A DNA stretch of 64,000 nt from Trichobilharzia szidati (Eukaryota; Platyhelminthes; Trematoda; Strigeidida; Schistosomatidae): NCBI GenBank assembly GCA_944472155.2, contig OX235272.1, forward strand, positions 102,058,020 through 102,122,019, written 5' to 3'. The position numbers and the translations under genes are program-made. The notes beneath the pieces are model-generated. The model was not told where the DNA came from. It searched no databases and worked only from the letters and a program-made list of their open reading frames with translations. This document shows positions 20,511 through 31,954 of the stretch, piece by piece (position 1 is the first letter of the stretch; every line of letters starts with the position of its first letter).

Positions 20511-21010
20511 TGTCTGCTTTGTTTTGACAGTCTGGTATATTCTACTGTATGTGTATATTGATCGTATTTCCACTATAATTCACAATATATCTTGTCTATC
20601 CATTAACTAAATAAACAATGTATGACCTTTGTCACATGACATTACAACTAATCAGAATCCAGTGGTGGGAAGATAAACTACTTACCATGTGTCTTATTGG
20701 TTCATGTGTGTTAGTTATTTTCCTATACACTCTTTCTTGTATTGTACAGTTAATTCACACTCATTCATTCGTACTCTTTAGTACCTTTTTCACTCACACT
20801 CTTGTGTGACAGTTAATTTTCCTTGTTGGGAAATACACGTATGCATTCGTGAACGTGGTGGTGGTCTTTTGATTTTCCTCTTCGCGTCAGGACAAATTAA
20901 CTACTACTCAGCAGTACCTACCAGTCTGTAGGTTATCGTCCGTTATATCCCATTAGCGCATATTTACATTCGGTCACACCGGTCATAATATCGCCAACGA
21001 CACCATAACA
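20511..21010 (+). repeat. LTR of gypsy family 2 (5' LTR)
   Basis: A 500-bp LTR starting TGTCTGCTTTG and ending CACCATAACA (TG...CA). It is followed two bases later by TTGGCGAAGG, a plausible primer-binding site, and by a gag start. A second copy lies inverted at 33014-33508 with the same ends; agreement between the copies defines the boundaries. Both strands lack coding capacity. Confidence 0.75.
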
Positions 21011-21029
21011 TATTGGCGAAGGGAGAACT

Positions 21030-21668
21030 ATGGATCCTACAAAATTGGAATTATTACTTGAGCAACAAATGCGATTAATGGTAATGCTCATCATCACCAA
21101 ACAGACAGACTGGTTCACCTTCACCGTCAAGCACTCTGAATCAATGGCACCATGGCACCATCTGTCTCGATGGAATTGTGAATAGTAAGTATTACGCAGT
21201 TCAATTATGATCCAGATGCAAATGTCACTTTCGACACATGGTATCAGCGCTATGAAGATTTATTTAGAGTTGACCTCGCCTCACAGGACGATGCTTGGAA
21301 GGTACGATTGTTACTACGTAAATTGTGTCCTGCAGAATATGAAAGGTGCTGCAACCTAATTTTACCTCAGAAACGACGTGACAAGTTTTACGGTGATACA
21401 ATAAAGCTGGTGAGTGGACATTCTGGAGAGCACTGCTCACTATTCAGCATACGATCGATATTGAGAGAAAATGATGATTTTCTCACACATGTTGGTACAG
21501 TCAACAGAGAATGCGAGAAATTTCGACTCATGTCCTTAACAGATGGTAAGTTCAAGGGCTTGAGTCTCATGTGCAGTCTTCAGTCTCCCCGCTTCTTCAC
21601 AGATATCCGAACACGACTGCTGAGTCAGTTTAGAGGAAAATCCCAAGTGAACTCTACACGATATAGCT
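21030..21668 (+). pseudogene. gypsy family 2 gag, frameshifted
   Basis: ATG at 21030 gives MDPTKLELLLEQQMRLM. After a shift, FDTWYQRYEDLFRVDLASQD, AWKVRLLLRKLCPAEYERC and ILPQKR follow, then further shifts lead to RECEKFRLMSLTDGKFKGL and DIRTRLLSQF. This is the capsid region of a Mag/Gulliver-type gypsy gag (W-x-R-Y-E-D-L-F, RLLLRKL, C-F-K...R-T-R-L-L). No pol follows, so the element is truncated at about 21670. Confidence 0.7.
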
Positions 21669-21699
21669 GATTTCAGGGTCAGAAATGTAGGGCCACAAA

Positions 21700-23740
21700 C
21701 TTGTATTTTCGACTAGAATATCCAGCATACTGGTTGATGGAGTTTGTCTAAAATGCTTTCTTTTCTCCTGAGGAATGACATATCAGCATAATTCAATGAC
21801 TACACTATGTAGTGGACTAAACGGCTAAGTTCGTTTATACGCGAAATAAGAAAGGACAAAACAAATGCTAACATGTATGTATGTATTGTATGTAAAAGGG
21901 TATTCAGTCCACAGAAATTAATAATATACACATAAAATGCAGTTATTTGTAAAGTTATAATTAACCCAAAATACTCAAATATAGACGTACAGAATGTCAG
22001 GGATGAAATAATCCTTTCCTTAGGTATACAGATGCTCACTACACGTAAGAGATGCCATGCCACTTGCCGGAGCAAAGGATCCTAATGTGGATGTACTGAT
22101 CAGCTACAAGGCAGAGTTGCTTGGCAGATGTGGAAAATGAGAAGCTGGAGAGGGGTAAGAAGCTTCGGCCGTATTGCGCGTGGAAGAAGGTAGTGTTCTT
22201 GTTCAATCTCACGTAACAACCATGATTTTCTGTGGATCCATTATTTTTACTATTTTACGGTGAACGTATAATTTGATATTTTCCGGCCACCATAACTGTA
22301 AGCTGCTAGTGTGTTCTGAGGTTGTAAGATTAAAATACTGTAGTTTGAATTAATATCATTAAGATAGTCAGGCCACGTTGGATGTTTCAGCGAGTGTTGC
22401 TGCAGATCCACTGCTTTCCCGAACGTGACATAAAATTACAATGAAATTAGATTGAACACTGGTTTATGTGAGAGAAATGTTGAAAAAAACGTACAAATAA
22501 GTAGATAAATAATTTTTGAAATTTGCTTCCGACCAAATAAGTTAATAAGGTATGGCGTTAAATATCTAAATTTTAAGCGACAAAAAAATGCTTATTGCAA
22601 ATCAGTTAGTTTCACACGGGAGTTCTGAATGATTACGTTAGTAGTAGCAGGAGATAAGTAGCATTTTGGTGCAAGTGCTGAAGTGAAACGTAAGAGATGC
22701 AGGATGAACAATTAATTACCAGTTAATAATTTATAAAGTGTTCGAAAAATTTATAAAATTTCAAAGTCACCGGTAAGTGTACACCATTATTGTCACGTAT
22801 TTCAGTTATATAAGAGACTGTAGCGGTAGGTAATTATTCCCCAGAATTATCGGCCACAGCATTCGTCACTTAACAAATTGGATGCTGGCGCTCACTGTTT
22901 AAGTCAACTTGTTTAGCTAAAGGCTTCCACCGGTCAAGCATCCACGCCATTTGGTACGCTGTCGTGTCTCGTTCGTTTGTTCATGCACGATCCATAGGTG
23001 GTTAAGGAATCCTCTTGAACTCCAATCTGGTCCCGAAATATAACTCGTGATTTGGACGATCAAACATGGTGTTTTGCTTTGCCTTTGGTGTACGAGGAAC
23101 GAATGGCATTAAAGTTGTGGTTATTAGATCTTGTGTTAGTATACTTGGTACTATCCGTGAACGTCCATATCTATAGCCTCTGCACTGAAATCTTTAGCAA
23201 ATGGCGAACGACTAATCTGCATATGAGTTATAGCAGAGTTAGGAAGGTACCTGGCCGTAAATCTCACCCAACCAACTCCCTCCTGCATCTTATTCATCCG
23301 AAGAAATGCCGGGTAACGAAGGAAGTTTAGGTATAATGCTAGTAACTGCACGGCATACAAAGCCCCCACTGCTATTGAAACTTCACAATTTAAGCTTGAA
23401 ACTCACTGAGTGTTCCGCTTGGAATGAGAAGGAAAGTAAGAAGAGAACGTAGTTGTTAAATTCCACCATTATCCTTCCAGTTATTAGATATATTCTTAAT
23501 ACTCCTGCCAAATCCATAGGCTTTCATACCAAGCTGGTTCACTCAGTTCGGCGACTTATTCCAATGCCACGCTGTTTCCAAATGCTAACTTATCTTCGGA
23601 ATTCTTTCAGTTGTAAATTCAAATATAATGTTATACTGTTCAATCGTATACAACACTTCGACTGGGAACAATTTGAAGAATAACTATGAAATGAAACAGG
23701 AGCACTAATGACAGTGAAACGATCAATCAGAGTAATCCTC
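21700..23740. other. No certain gene; one dispersed repeat
   Basis: 22195-22290 (minus) is the partner of the repeat at 13020-13112. Minus-strand 23151-23369 is a 72-residue frame (LRMNKMQEGVGWVRFTARYL) with no family I recognise. The opposite strand is open over the same area, so I do not call a gene. Confidence 0.4.
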
Positions 23741-24650
23741 GTTAATTTAGGTGAAAGGCAGTATATTCACGAAAAGATGTTTAAAGAAGCGTGAGAACAT
23801 TAAACAGTAGCTTTCTCCTAACTGATGTAGAAAATTTCTCAGTGCACATTGAGGAGAATCGAGCCGTCTATACAACATTATGAAATAGAATTTGTGAGTA
23901 GAATTTTGATGTGGTTGTGTTCTCTGAGCGGGATGGTTAATTTGCGAAGCTTTCATCGCCCTACTAGGCGACATCTTCAGCGCATACTTCAATTCGTTGA
24001 AGTGAGCTTTTAGATTTCTCCGCGAGTTTATTAGTCATCTCTCCCGGTGACCTTGGATGTAATTGGTTGTTTTTGTGTGTCTTCACTCTTTTGAGCTGCT
24101 TGTATTGGAGGTAATTGTTTCTTTGACCCTTTGTGTGTGTGTGTGAGGTTTCCCTCTTATCGGCTGGTAGATTTTGTCTATCTCGATGTGTCTATTGGTT
24201 GTTGATTCACTGGAATACTACCAGATTTATAAAAAATCTTTAGCATTCTTGATATTTCTTCTGTCTAATATCTGAACTGAACGTTTTCTCAGTCGAATTG
24301 ATGTCTGTGGTTGTCTGTATGTTGTGATATGAGAGAGTGTATGTCATGTCTTTCGATGGCTAGTTTATGTTAATGGATACGAAGACGAAGGGTATGTCCA
24401 CTTTGGCCAATTTAGTGTTTTTCGCAGTTGTTACAGTTTATTTTGTAGATGATGTTGGTTTTATCTTCTTTCGTTGTTGAGTCTTTTGGTTGACATAGAA
24501 CTGAGTGAAGTGATTTTGTTGGTTTTTGTGTGACTTCAATTCCTGAAGGGTTGAAGAGTCTTGCAGTGATTTCTGAGATGTCCTTTATATATGGTAGGGT
24601 GATTTTCTTTGTGCTCAACTTGGTGGTCTTTGGTATGATAGGTTGGTCGG
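23740..24650 (-). mobile_element. Penelope-like element, family C, C-terminal relic
   Basis: Minus strand. 24412-24690 reads LPYIKDISEITARLFNPSGI, then LHSVLCQPKDS and NIIYKINCNNCEKH, the connection before a GIY-YIG endonuclease. After a stop the next frame gives IGQSGHTLRLRIH and HKLAIERHDIHSLISQH (GIY-YIG core with the catalytic arginine). Downstream to about 23750 lies the spacer and tail (ALKMSPSRAMKAS, an AT-rich 3' region). The RT domain is absent: the RTE at 24650-27600 abuts it on the upstream side. Confidence 0.65.
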
Positions 24651-24923
24651 TCGGTCGGTGGGTCGGTTTTCGACATAGAACTTTGCACATATGTGCGGCA
24701 GTTCAAGTCGCCACACTCCCTCCTTGTAGCACACAAAGGAAGAGAAGAAAGTAGGAGAAATGCATAATATAGACAGTAAACAGAGGTGTGAGACAAAGGA
24801 ATAGTAATAACGAAGAACAAAACAGTTTAATTGGAAATCATAAGTCACAAGGAGTGGATGCATCTGCGCCACTGAGAACGATGAGTTTGAGCCATGTCAC
24901 CAATTGTTTCCAACCATTGGTTT

Positions 24924-25504
24924 TTACCGTCCCGAGGACCCCAACCAGTCAGGAAGTCTACATCTTCCTACGTGGCTTAAGCTAACTGTTGTGGATTTCA
25001 TTGACTGGTGCCATGTTTTCGTTTGACCGCCGCTAGCTCTTTTCCAGCCTGGCCCTATATCAGCTAACATTGCCCGATGTCGAGGAAGGCGATGACTAGG
25101 CATACGTAACACATGTCCCAACCATCTCAGTCGATGTAATTTCACAGTCTCGTCGACTGATTTCCCCGCCTTACCTAGCACTCGACGCCTAACCTCAATA
25201 TTGCTCACCTTATTATACCACTCCACACGATAGATAGATAGAACGCAGGCACCTATGATCGAACACAGCTAATCTTTTCATGTCCTCTGCTCTCAATGGC
25301 CAGGTCTCAGCCATAAAGGAGGACGGAGCGGACTGTTGAGCAGTACACACGCCCTTTGGTCGATAGTCGGATGTCACGTCTACGCCAGAGACGGCGTAAA
25401 CTGGCATATGCGAACCTAGCCCTCTGTATTCGTGCAGAGATTTCGTCGGAGATCAACCCGTTGGCACTGGCTGATGGTACTTCCCAAGTAAGTGAAGTGG
25501 TCAA
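24924..25504 (-). pseudogene. RTE-like C-terminal domain, frameshifted
   Basis: Successive frames give SARIQRARFAYASLRRLWRR, RLSTKGRVYCSTVRSVLLYG, then RAEDMKRLAVFDHRCLRSI, then GKAGKSVDETVKLHRLRWLG and HVLRMPSHRLPRHRAMLADI. This is the conserved tail of the element that follows the palm domain. At least two frame changes (about 25410-25505 and 25215) separate it from the RT frame. Confidence 0.75.
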
Positions 25505-27551
25505 CGTGCTCTACCACTTCACTTCCTATTTCTAATCTAGGGGTCGGTGAAGTCCAATCCTGCAGCATCATCTTACATTTTACAGGGGCGAATCGCATGC
25601 CAAACATACGAAGATTGTTGCTCAGGGTGTTCAGTAGACTCTGCATTTTGTCAGCGTCCTCGCCTAGAAGGACTATATCGTCCGCATATTCTAAGTCAAC
25701 GAGATTATTCCCTGGCAGCAAGTCAATCCCTGAGTCGCTGAAGTGTGTTAGGGTTAGGTCCATTAATACGTCTATGATGAAGTTGAATAGGAATGGGGAT
25801 AATGGGCATCCTTGACGGACGCCACTAGTCGTCACCACTTCAGATGACAACTCGCCATAAGCCCTCACCTGGCTGCATGAGTACGAGTAGAGTGCCTTGA
25901 TCAGTGCAATGTATTTTCTCGGCATTCCCTTCACAGCCAAGCATCGCCAGAGAACCTCTCGGTCGACAGAATCGAATGCCGCCTTTAGGTCAAGAAATAT
26001 AATGATTGTCGGACGCCGGTAGGAATGCCTATGTTCTAGAATGTGTCGAAGGGTGAAGATATGATCAATACACCTTCTTCCTGGCCTAAAACCTGCCTGG
26101 TTTTCTCGTGTTTGTGCCTCCCGAGCACCACTTAGTCTACGCAGTATTATTGAGCCTAGGATTTTAGATACTATATTAGTCAAGCTAATCCCTCTGTGAT
26201 TATCACAAGAAGACTTGTCTCCCTTCTTGTATATCGGGATGATCAGTGACTTACACCAACCCGATGGGACTTCCTCTGATTCCCAGACGCTGCCTAGAAC
26301 CTCAGTTAAAGCAGACAGTAAACTGTCTCCACCGTACTTAAATACCTCTGAAGTCACTCCATCAGGTCCCGCTGCTTTGCCTTGCTTCAGATTAGTGACA
26401 GCTTTAGTAACCTCAGTTAAGGACGGAGGACCTGTGTCTATATCCCATTCAGGGAGGTGTTGGATGTTCGGCAGGTTAAGTGTGGCTATGGGCCAATTAA
26501 ACTGCTCCTCATAGTGTTCTTTCCAGCGCTCCAGACGTCTATCCTGGGAGCTAATTATGGTGCCATTTTTCTCCGAGATTGTTTCGCTTATCATTTGCCT
26601 TCTGCCACTTGTTTCCCTGATAAGTCTGAATAGTTGTCTGGTGTTGCCAATCGCCGATGCCTTTTCCATCTCTTTCGCTTTTGTCGCCCACCACTGTTCA
26701 CGGTCGTTGCGAAGACTTTTTGTTAGTCTTCGTTTAAGTACCTTTCGCTCCTCATCATAATCGGAGCTCGCTGGAATCAGTCTTCTTGCGTCAATCAGTT
26801 CGGATGAGGCGGTAGAGATCCAGTGGCTTTTATTAACTTTAGGTTTTAGCTTATTGACAGCTTTCACGGCTGTGTCCACAGCTAACTGTATGTTGTGCCA
26901 GGCTACCTCAGGGGAAGTCCTGCTGACGACCTCAGAAACTAGTTTCACTATTTCTTCCTTAAATAAGGACTCAGTGTCACGATCTAGTTGGGGACGTAAC
27001 GGTTTCGTTGCCGTCAATTTCTTATGTCCATTTAGTCGTAAGCATAAACGTGCGCGAACCAGAGCGTGGTCAGAGTCTACGCACGTGTTCCAGAAGGAGC
27101 GACAGTCTTCTATTGACCCTCGCCAACGATACCCTATGGCTATGTGGTCTATCTGAGTCCAGCGTTGATTTGGTGATGGAGGTCGCCAGGTTACACAATG
27201 TGTTTCTTTGTGCCTAAAGTTAGTGCTGACTAGAAATAGATGATTATCTGAGCAAAACTGGAGAAGACGATCACCGTTGTCGGTTCGTCGGCAGGGAACT
27301 CCATACGTACCACCTACATACTTCTCAGTCTGGCACAACTTCCCTACTTGGGCATTGAAGTCGCCTGCTAAAACAACTATGTCTGAACGTTTTGCTTTTT
27401 GCATCAAATTAGACAGTTTCCGGTAGAAGTCATGTTTTAATTCATCCGAACTGCAGTCTGTTGGGACGTAAGCGGAGACTACGAAAAGGCAACGACGGGT
27501 AGCGCCGTCTTTCCTTCTTTTAACGGACCCGTTCAGACGGACCGCACACAT
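25416..27551 (-). CDS. RTE-like endonuclease-reverse transcriptase (711 codons, N-terminus missing)
   Basis: EN part: LFVVSAYVPTDCSSDELKHD, IVVLAGDFNAQVGKL, FRHKETHCVTWRPPS, WTQIDHIAI and DSDHALVRARLCL, so the aspartate, asparagine and histidine catalytic residues are kept. RT part: GKAAGPDGVTSEVFKYGGD, CDNHRGISLTNIVSKILG, NQAGFRPGRRCIDHIF, IIFLDLKAAFDSVDRE, TSGVRQGCPLSPFLFNFIID and LEYADDIVLLGED (catalytic YADD). No internal stop in 2.1 kb, so the copy is recent. The apparent ATG is only the first in-frame methionine; the real start lay upstream. Enzymatically the RT core may be intact, but EN is incomplete. Confidence 0.85.
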   Translation of the reverse strand: MCAVRLNGSVKRRKDGATRRCLFVVSAYVPTDCSSDELKHDFYRKLSNLMQKAKRSDIVVLAGDFNAQVGKLCQTEKYVGGTYGVPCRRTDNGDRLLQFCSDNHLFLVSTNFRHKETHCVTWRPPSPNQRWTQIDHIAIGYRWRGSIEDCRSFWNTCVDSDHALVRARLCLRLNGHKKLTATKPLRPQLDRDTESLFKEEIVKLVSEVVSRTSPEVAWHNIQLAVDTAVKAVNKLKPKVNKSHWISTASSELIDARRLIPASSDYDEERKVLKRRLTKSLRNDREQWWATKAKEMEKASAIGNTRQLFRLIRETSGRRQMISETISEKNGTIISSQDRRLERWKEHYEEQFNWPIATLNLPNIQHLPEWDIDTGPPSLTEVTKAVTNLKQGKAAGPDGVTSEVFKYGGDSLLSALTEVLGSVWESEEVPSGWCKSLIIPIYKKGDKSSCDNHRGISLTNIVSKILGSIILRRLSGAREAQTRENQAGFRPGRRCIDHIFTLRHILEHRHSYRRPTIIIFLDLKAAFDSVDREVLWRCLAVKGMPRKYIALIKALYSYSCSQVRAYGELSSEVVTTSGVRQGCPLSPFLFNFIIDVLMDLTLTHFSDSGIDLLPGNNLVDLEYADDIVLLGEDADKMQSLLNTLSNNLRMFGMRFAPVKCKMMLQDWTSPTPRLEIGSEVVEHVDHFTYLGSTISQCQRVDLRRNLCTNTEG

Positions 27552-27600
27552 ACGACTATCTACTGGGATCCAGTCAAGGAGTGATGATAGGTTGGTAGAA

Positions 27601-29200
27601 TTACCAGTCGTAGTGTTGCTTTACCATGACTGCTTGTTTAAGGCTAATCACCCAGTATTCAGTGGGGGGGGGGGGCTTTTAAGGTTTAAATTCTCAGGCT
27701 CGCCACTCTGAAGAATCATCTATTTAGATTATACCTATTTACCTATTTTATGGATGATTGTTAATGACCTTGGAAGTAATTCACTAACACAGTTAGCGCC
27801 TCTGAAGATGTTCTTAAACTGCACAAGACATAAAGTGTATATTTCCTTGTCTTTGAGTTTCTAAATTCAAACCGGAGAATAAATAAACTGAAATTTACTA
27901 GTGGCTACAAGATAAATCACATTGCTACTCTAAGTGGAGGCTATTGCAGAGACAGAATTTTCCACACTATCGGCGTATTTTCTTTGAGAAATATCAGGCT
28001 TTGAAGATGAGGCATTTACGCGGAAGTAACCCACGCACACATTTGTGGTCTAGTACGACGATACTGCAGTCATAACAAAGTGGTGATGGGAGTTTCATTC
28101 TGTTCAGAGCAGCTATAACATCTTTTCGACTGTGTTAATTTCATTCCACTTACAATGTCTATTTCTTTGGATGATCTCAAATCTCTCTCTCTTGCAGCAG
28201 CAGCAGCAAGTTCAAAATGAAGCCGCTCAACCCTAATTCAATCGAAACTCTCACTCAGAAGCTGTCCATTCAAGTTTCCTCAAGCGTATAAATTGATGAT
28301 GAAAACTTTAACTAAAAATTGTAATGCTTAACGTTTCGGATGCGTCAGTGGTATAGTATTTCTTCCCTAACTACCACTTAAATATCAAAGTGTGTTATTA
28401 TCATCAATATATAACCATTGTAATTTCAGGTAGTGGTCTGCAGTTGATGAGAACGTGTGAAACACACTGATGTCATTTTATACTCCAAATTTCGTCTTGC
28501 TTTCTTTCTAATTGATGGCTCATTTTGGTTTATTGGTATTGGCTTACTTCGAATGATGAATAATAAGGACAGTGATAAAGAACCTCTGTTTTGTTTCTGT
28601 TCACGACTTACATTTGTTTGGACTCATTTCATTATTGAAAAATTGATAGTATATTTTATTCCTGTTTATGCAGGAAGATACCAATTGTACAGGCATGGAT
28701 AAGTTATTATATAAATTACACATATTTCGATGTATGCTGAATTTACAGTTTGGTTGTTCTTTCTGACATTAGTGTCAGTCGGATCAGTCTGCTAAATTGT
28801 CTGTTTGTGTAACAACACATGAAGAGATATAGAAATATTGTCTTCGCATTAACAAAAAACCGAAACATCAGATGAATGTAATACAAATATCTGGGAAAAA
28901 TAAGCTTGAAGTCAATTCTCCCATATAACTTTGTTGTGAACAGCATCCTTGACTTAAAGTTTATCGATGTATTTTGTTGAGATCAGTGATATATTTATTC
29001 CACTTTTTTTCAGCAGTCTTATCGTAGTTTTATAATAGGAAAGAAATTTGTTCGTGGATACGAAAACTAGATAAGGTTATGTCGGATTGTTTTACTGCAT
29101 GGAATGGGGCCGAGGTTGATTGCAGAACTCTCCATTGGCGCCACTTGTGTCAGCATGACAGACTGTACACGTAAGTTGAGTAAGACATTGAAAACCAGTT
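27601..29200. other. No certain gene; G-tract and one exon-like stretch
   Basis: A run of 12 or more G lies at 27663-27675. At 28200-28292 (plus), after a polypyrimidine tract ending CTTGCAG, one frame reads FKMKPLNPNSIETLTQKLSI to a stop. It could be a terminal exon, but the other two frames also open there and no gene context supports it. The rest is unassigned AT-rich sequence. Confidence 0.3.
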
Positions 29201-29218
29201 GCTTCTTTATTTCAGATC

Positions 29219-29698
29219 ATGAATACTCCTTGTACAGAATGTTGGCCAGCGTCTTCAAATGGTAGCATGGTAGCTGCCACCCTACGCATCACATTCTCCC
29301 GCAGACAGTTAATCCAGTCTAACACTAAGGACAAGATACCGCTTTTGGCTACTTCAATGTGTATTTATCAGTTTACTTGCTCGTGTGGAGCAAAGTATAT
29401 TGGCCGCACGCAACGTCAAGTCCACAAACGTATTCTGGAACACTGTCCAGCTTGGTTAGCCAGAGAAGAAAAGAAGAATAGCAGCAGCTCTATCCCCGAA
29501 CATCTTGTCATCTCCGAACATCGAGCACCCGCATATGAATGCTTCACTGTGGTACACAGAGTCCCTCAATATCTTACAAAGGGACTTCGGATACGGCATC
29601 TGTACATAGCTGAAACACTAGTTATTGGAGATCTGAAACCGGACTTCTGCATTCAAAAGCGGTACATACATTCTCTTGCCCTACCATGGCCAGAGTAA
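29219..29698 (+). pseudogene. Penelope-like element, family A, GIY-YIG endonuclease end (5' truncated)
   Basis: An open 159-codon frame to the natural stop: ITFSRRQLIQSNTKDKIPLL, then CIYQFTCSCGAKYIGRTQRQ (GIY-YIG-type motif) and HKRILEHCPAW, IPEHLVISEH, RHLYIAETLVIGDLKPDFC and LALPWPE. The GIY-YIG nuclease of PLEs nicks DNA for insertion. RT is missing entirely; the copy starts near 29219. Before that, no PLE similarity. Confidence 0.8.
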
Positions 29699-30716
29699 AG
29701 TTCTTACTACAATTGTACTTCTTTCTTTTGTTATGTAAGTTCACTATTATTATTATTTCTTTTATTATCATTATTATTCCCATCATCCACATTTTATTAC
29801 CACTCTATTACTGCTTATTGATAACATTGTTTTTTCATACAGATTTTATATAAAAAAACGATCGCCTTTCCACTAGTTCCTGTCCATTCTACACGAGCTT
29901 ATTGATTAGTCATTATCTCACACTTATTACGTGATACCAACTCTCGTCGTTTTTCTAACTTGAAATTAGTCATCCCTTCTTACACCTTACATTATGTCAT
30001 ACAATGTTTCAAGGACGAAGTTTACCAGTATCTGATTGGTCTAAAGATTTCTTTGTTTAATATAACTACGATTGTACAGCTCATGAAAATAAATCGTCGG
30101 AAAGAAAATTTTCTTCACTGTTTGTGCCTTTTTCCCAAAGAGTTTCTCGGTAAAAAGATTAAATTGTCGCCGAAGTAAGTAAATATGTTCATATCTAGAA
30201 AATACTTAGGTTTGGAGTTGTTTTTTCTACTGCCACAACATCAGGTAACTCACCAATTGGTCACAGAGTAAAACTAGATCTGCCAAAGACGACATTGTGC
30301 TCCTGACTTCTAGATTTCGTGAAGGAAGAACTATATCCATAGGTTAATAAGATTAGATGCATAATATTAATTCAAAACTAGGTAACTACGAATCACAGCT
30401 ACAGAACACACCACGTTACAATCTGTTCATTTAATCGTGTCAATCAATGTGACACCAGTTAAGACTAGAGAAGGAACGCCGCTGGTTTTAAGGAAATCTA
30501 TTTGTGTTCCTTAATATTATGTACATTCGGTAATTATAGGCAAACTAGGAAATGCACCGAGTCATTACATATATAAGAACAATAATTGAGCGTACAAGAG
30601 AGGGTCGATTTAAAGGAATGCCTTCTCGATGTGGCCCCGAGTTCGCGTGAAGTAACACATGCTTAGTTCTGTAGGTGCATGTGTAAGGTATCGCGTTTCG
30701 CCAATTTTCCGTCTAA
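29699..30716. other. No gene seen; ATT microsatellite
   Basis: Contains an ATT/ATC trinucleotide run at 29741-29785, perhaps part of the PLE tail, then unassigned AT-rich DNA. Confidence 0.45.
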
Positions 30717-30975
30717 ATGGCTCAATGGGACGCCTCCATATTTAACAAACTCTCAGTCCATGAATACTACTTGTACCTGCAGGGATTTTACAACAAAAGA
30801 AAACCCTACTGGGATGTGGTGCCGTGTTACACTAGAGTCCCTCAGTTTGCAAGTAAATCACACTTAATAATGTCAGTATTACCGCTTTTAGTTGTAAAAG
30901 TAATTTGACTGTGTCACAGATGCTTTTGGCTGGATTTCTCGGTATCAAGTATTGTTCTCTATGAGAGTGCATTGA
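30717..30975 (+). other. Candidate small two-exon host gene or gene start
   Basis: ATG at 30717 opens 45 codons (MAQWDASIFNKLSVHEYYLY, LQGFYNKRKPYWDVVPCYTR) to a donor AA|GTAAATC at 30853. A 67-nt intron ending GTGTCACAG (30919) would join in frame to NAFGWISRYQVLFSMRVH and a stop at 30975. Alternatively a second donor at CG|GTATCA (about 30941) continues the gene. Composition is protein-like and the short intron suits a schistosome gene 5' end. I do not recognise the family, and the case rests on splice consensus alone. Confidence 0.35.
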
Positions 30976-31679
30976 AGAAACCCTGCAGGGAGACATTGCA
31001 GCTTCGCCGAAAATTGAATAGAGGCATTTCACTTATACAAGATGTATACAGTAAAGAATACGCCATTAACTCAGTGCGCTCAGCCCTATATTACTCTATA
31101 AAATTTTCTTGTTTGGAAATGAAACATGCACATATATATTGCGTCAGTAACTGCAAATATACACTAACATCTAAATTTCATACGCCTTCTGTCTCACTAC
31201 TCATTATAATAATAGTTTGATAGTTATTTAGGAATGCAGTAAAAAGTATTTCATGGACCACGAGTAGCACTTCGTACTAAGCAGAAATATGGGCACTTAG
31301 TGAAAGTATTTTAGCGAACAAATAAGACGAGGTTAGCCTTTTTCTAATATATACGCACCTATCAACGCAATGAAAAGATAATAACGAATTGTTATCACAA
31401 GCATTGTATTTACTATGGAGGGAATGTTATTACAGGCGAACTTCACAGTAAGATGTACAAGTTTTGCATGTCATTGCATCAGTAAGTAATATAAGCGTAC
31501 TAATTGTACTACAGCCCGAAGTGAATAATCTCAAGGCTTCATACCAACAGCTTAGTAGGAGACTGCTTGCAGATACTATGTATGACGACATCCAGTAGAA
31601 TGTCTACGAAGACTGACAACCTGTAATGAGGAAGACGAAAATGAAATAATTTGGAGACACATAAAGCATAAGATAAGTA
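30976..31679. other. No gene seen
   Basis: AT-rich, frequent stops on both strands, no repeat recognised from elsewhere in the window. Confidence 0.45.
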
Positions 31680-31806
31680 CATTATAAATTATTTAAATTA
31701 ATCCCAGCGTGTTAAGAAAATCAAAACAAGATTTTTCTGAACGTTTCGCTGTGTAAGCCACAGCTTCTTCAGCAGATTTAGGGATTAATTTAAATAATTT
31801 ATAATG
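31680..31806. repeat. Small hairpin element: 26-bp perfect inverted repeats around a 75-nt core
   Basis: 31680-31705 and 31781-31806 are exact reverse complements (outer end CATTATAAATT, inner end AATCCC). The core contains AACGTTTCGCTGTGTAAGCC followed by ACAGCTTCTTCAG. It resembles a MITE-like or terminal-repeat fragment; related CGTTTCG and CTTCTTCAG phrases occur near PLE ends in this window. Confidence 0.6.
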
Positions 31807-31954
31807 AATCAATCTGACTCGGCGCTCAAATTATTTCAGGAAGTTCGTAACACCTACGGCCTGGAAACCTATAATCATAAGATAAGTATTTTTGATATAA
31901 GTATAAAAGTTGAGGATAAATACACTACGGATAAGATTTTATTTTCATAAATCG

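Larger units (their letters stand above)
24650..27600 (-). mobile_element. RTE-like non-LTR retrotransposon 1 (5' truncated, long open frame)
   Basis: Minus strand with EN and RT in one frame (25416-27551), C-terminal domain in shifted frames (24924-25415) and a 3' UTR to about 24650. The UTR contains TTCTATGTCGAAAACC and short CCGA repeats. The last UTR block is shared with the RTE tail at 35430-35500. The 5' end is cut inside EN: the part before the WIPVDSRMCAVRLNG block is missing, a usual result of incomplete reverse transcription. Confidence 0.85.

Noticed and set aside
26215..27217. Plus-strand ORFs opposite RTE 1
   Set aside because: Shadows of the long EN-RT frame on the minus strand.
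27663..27675. Functional G-quadruplex or frameshift signal in the G-run
   Set aside because: A single homopolymer run (others at 11682, 42805 and 47226) is not evidence for either, and homopolymers are error-prone in sequencing.
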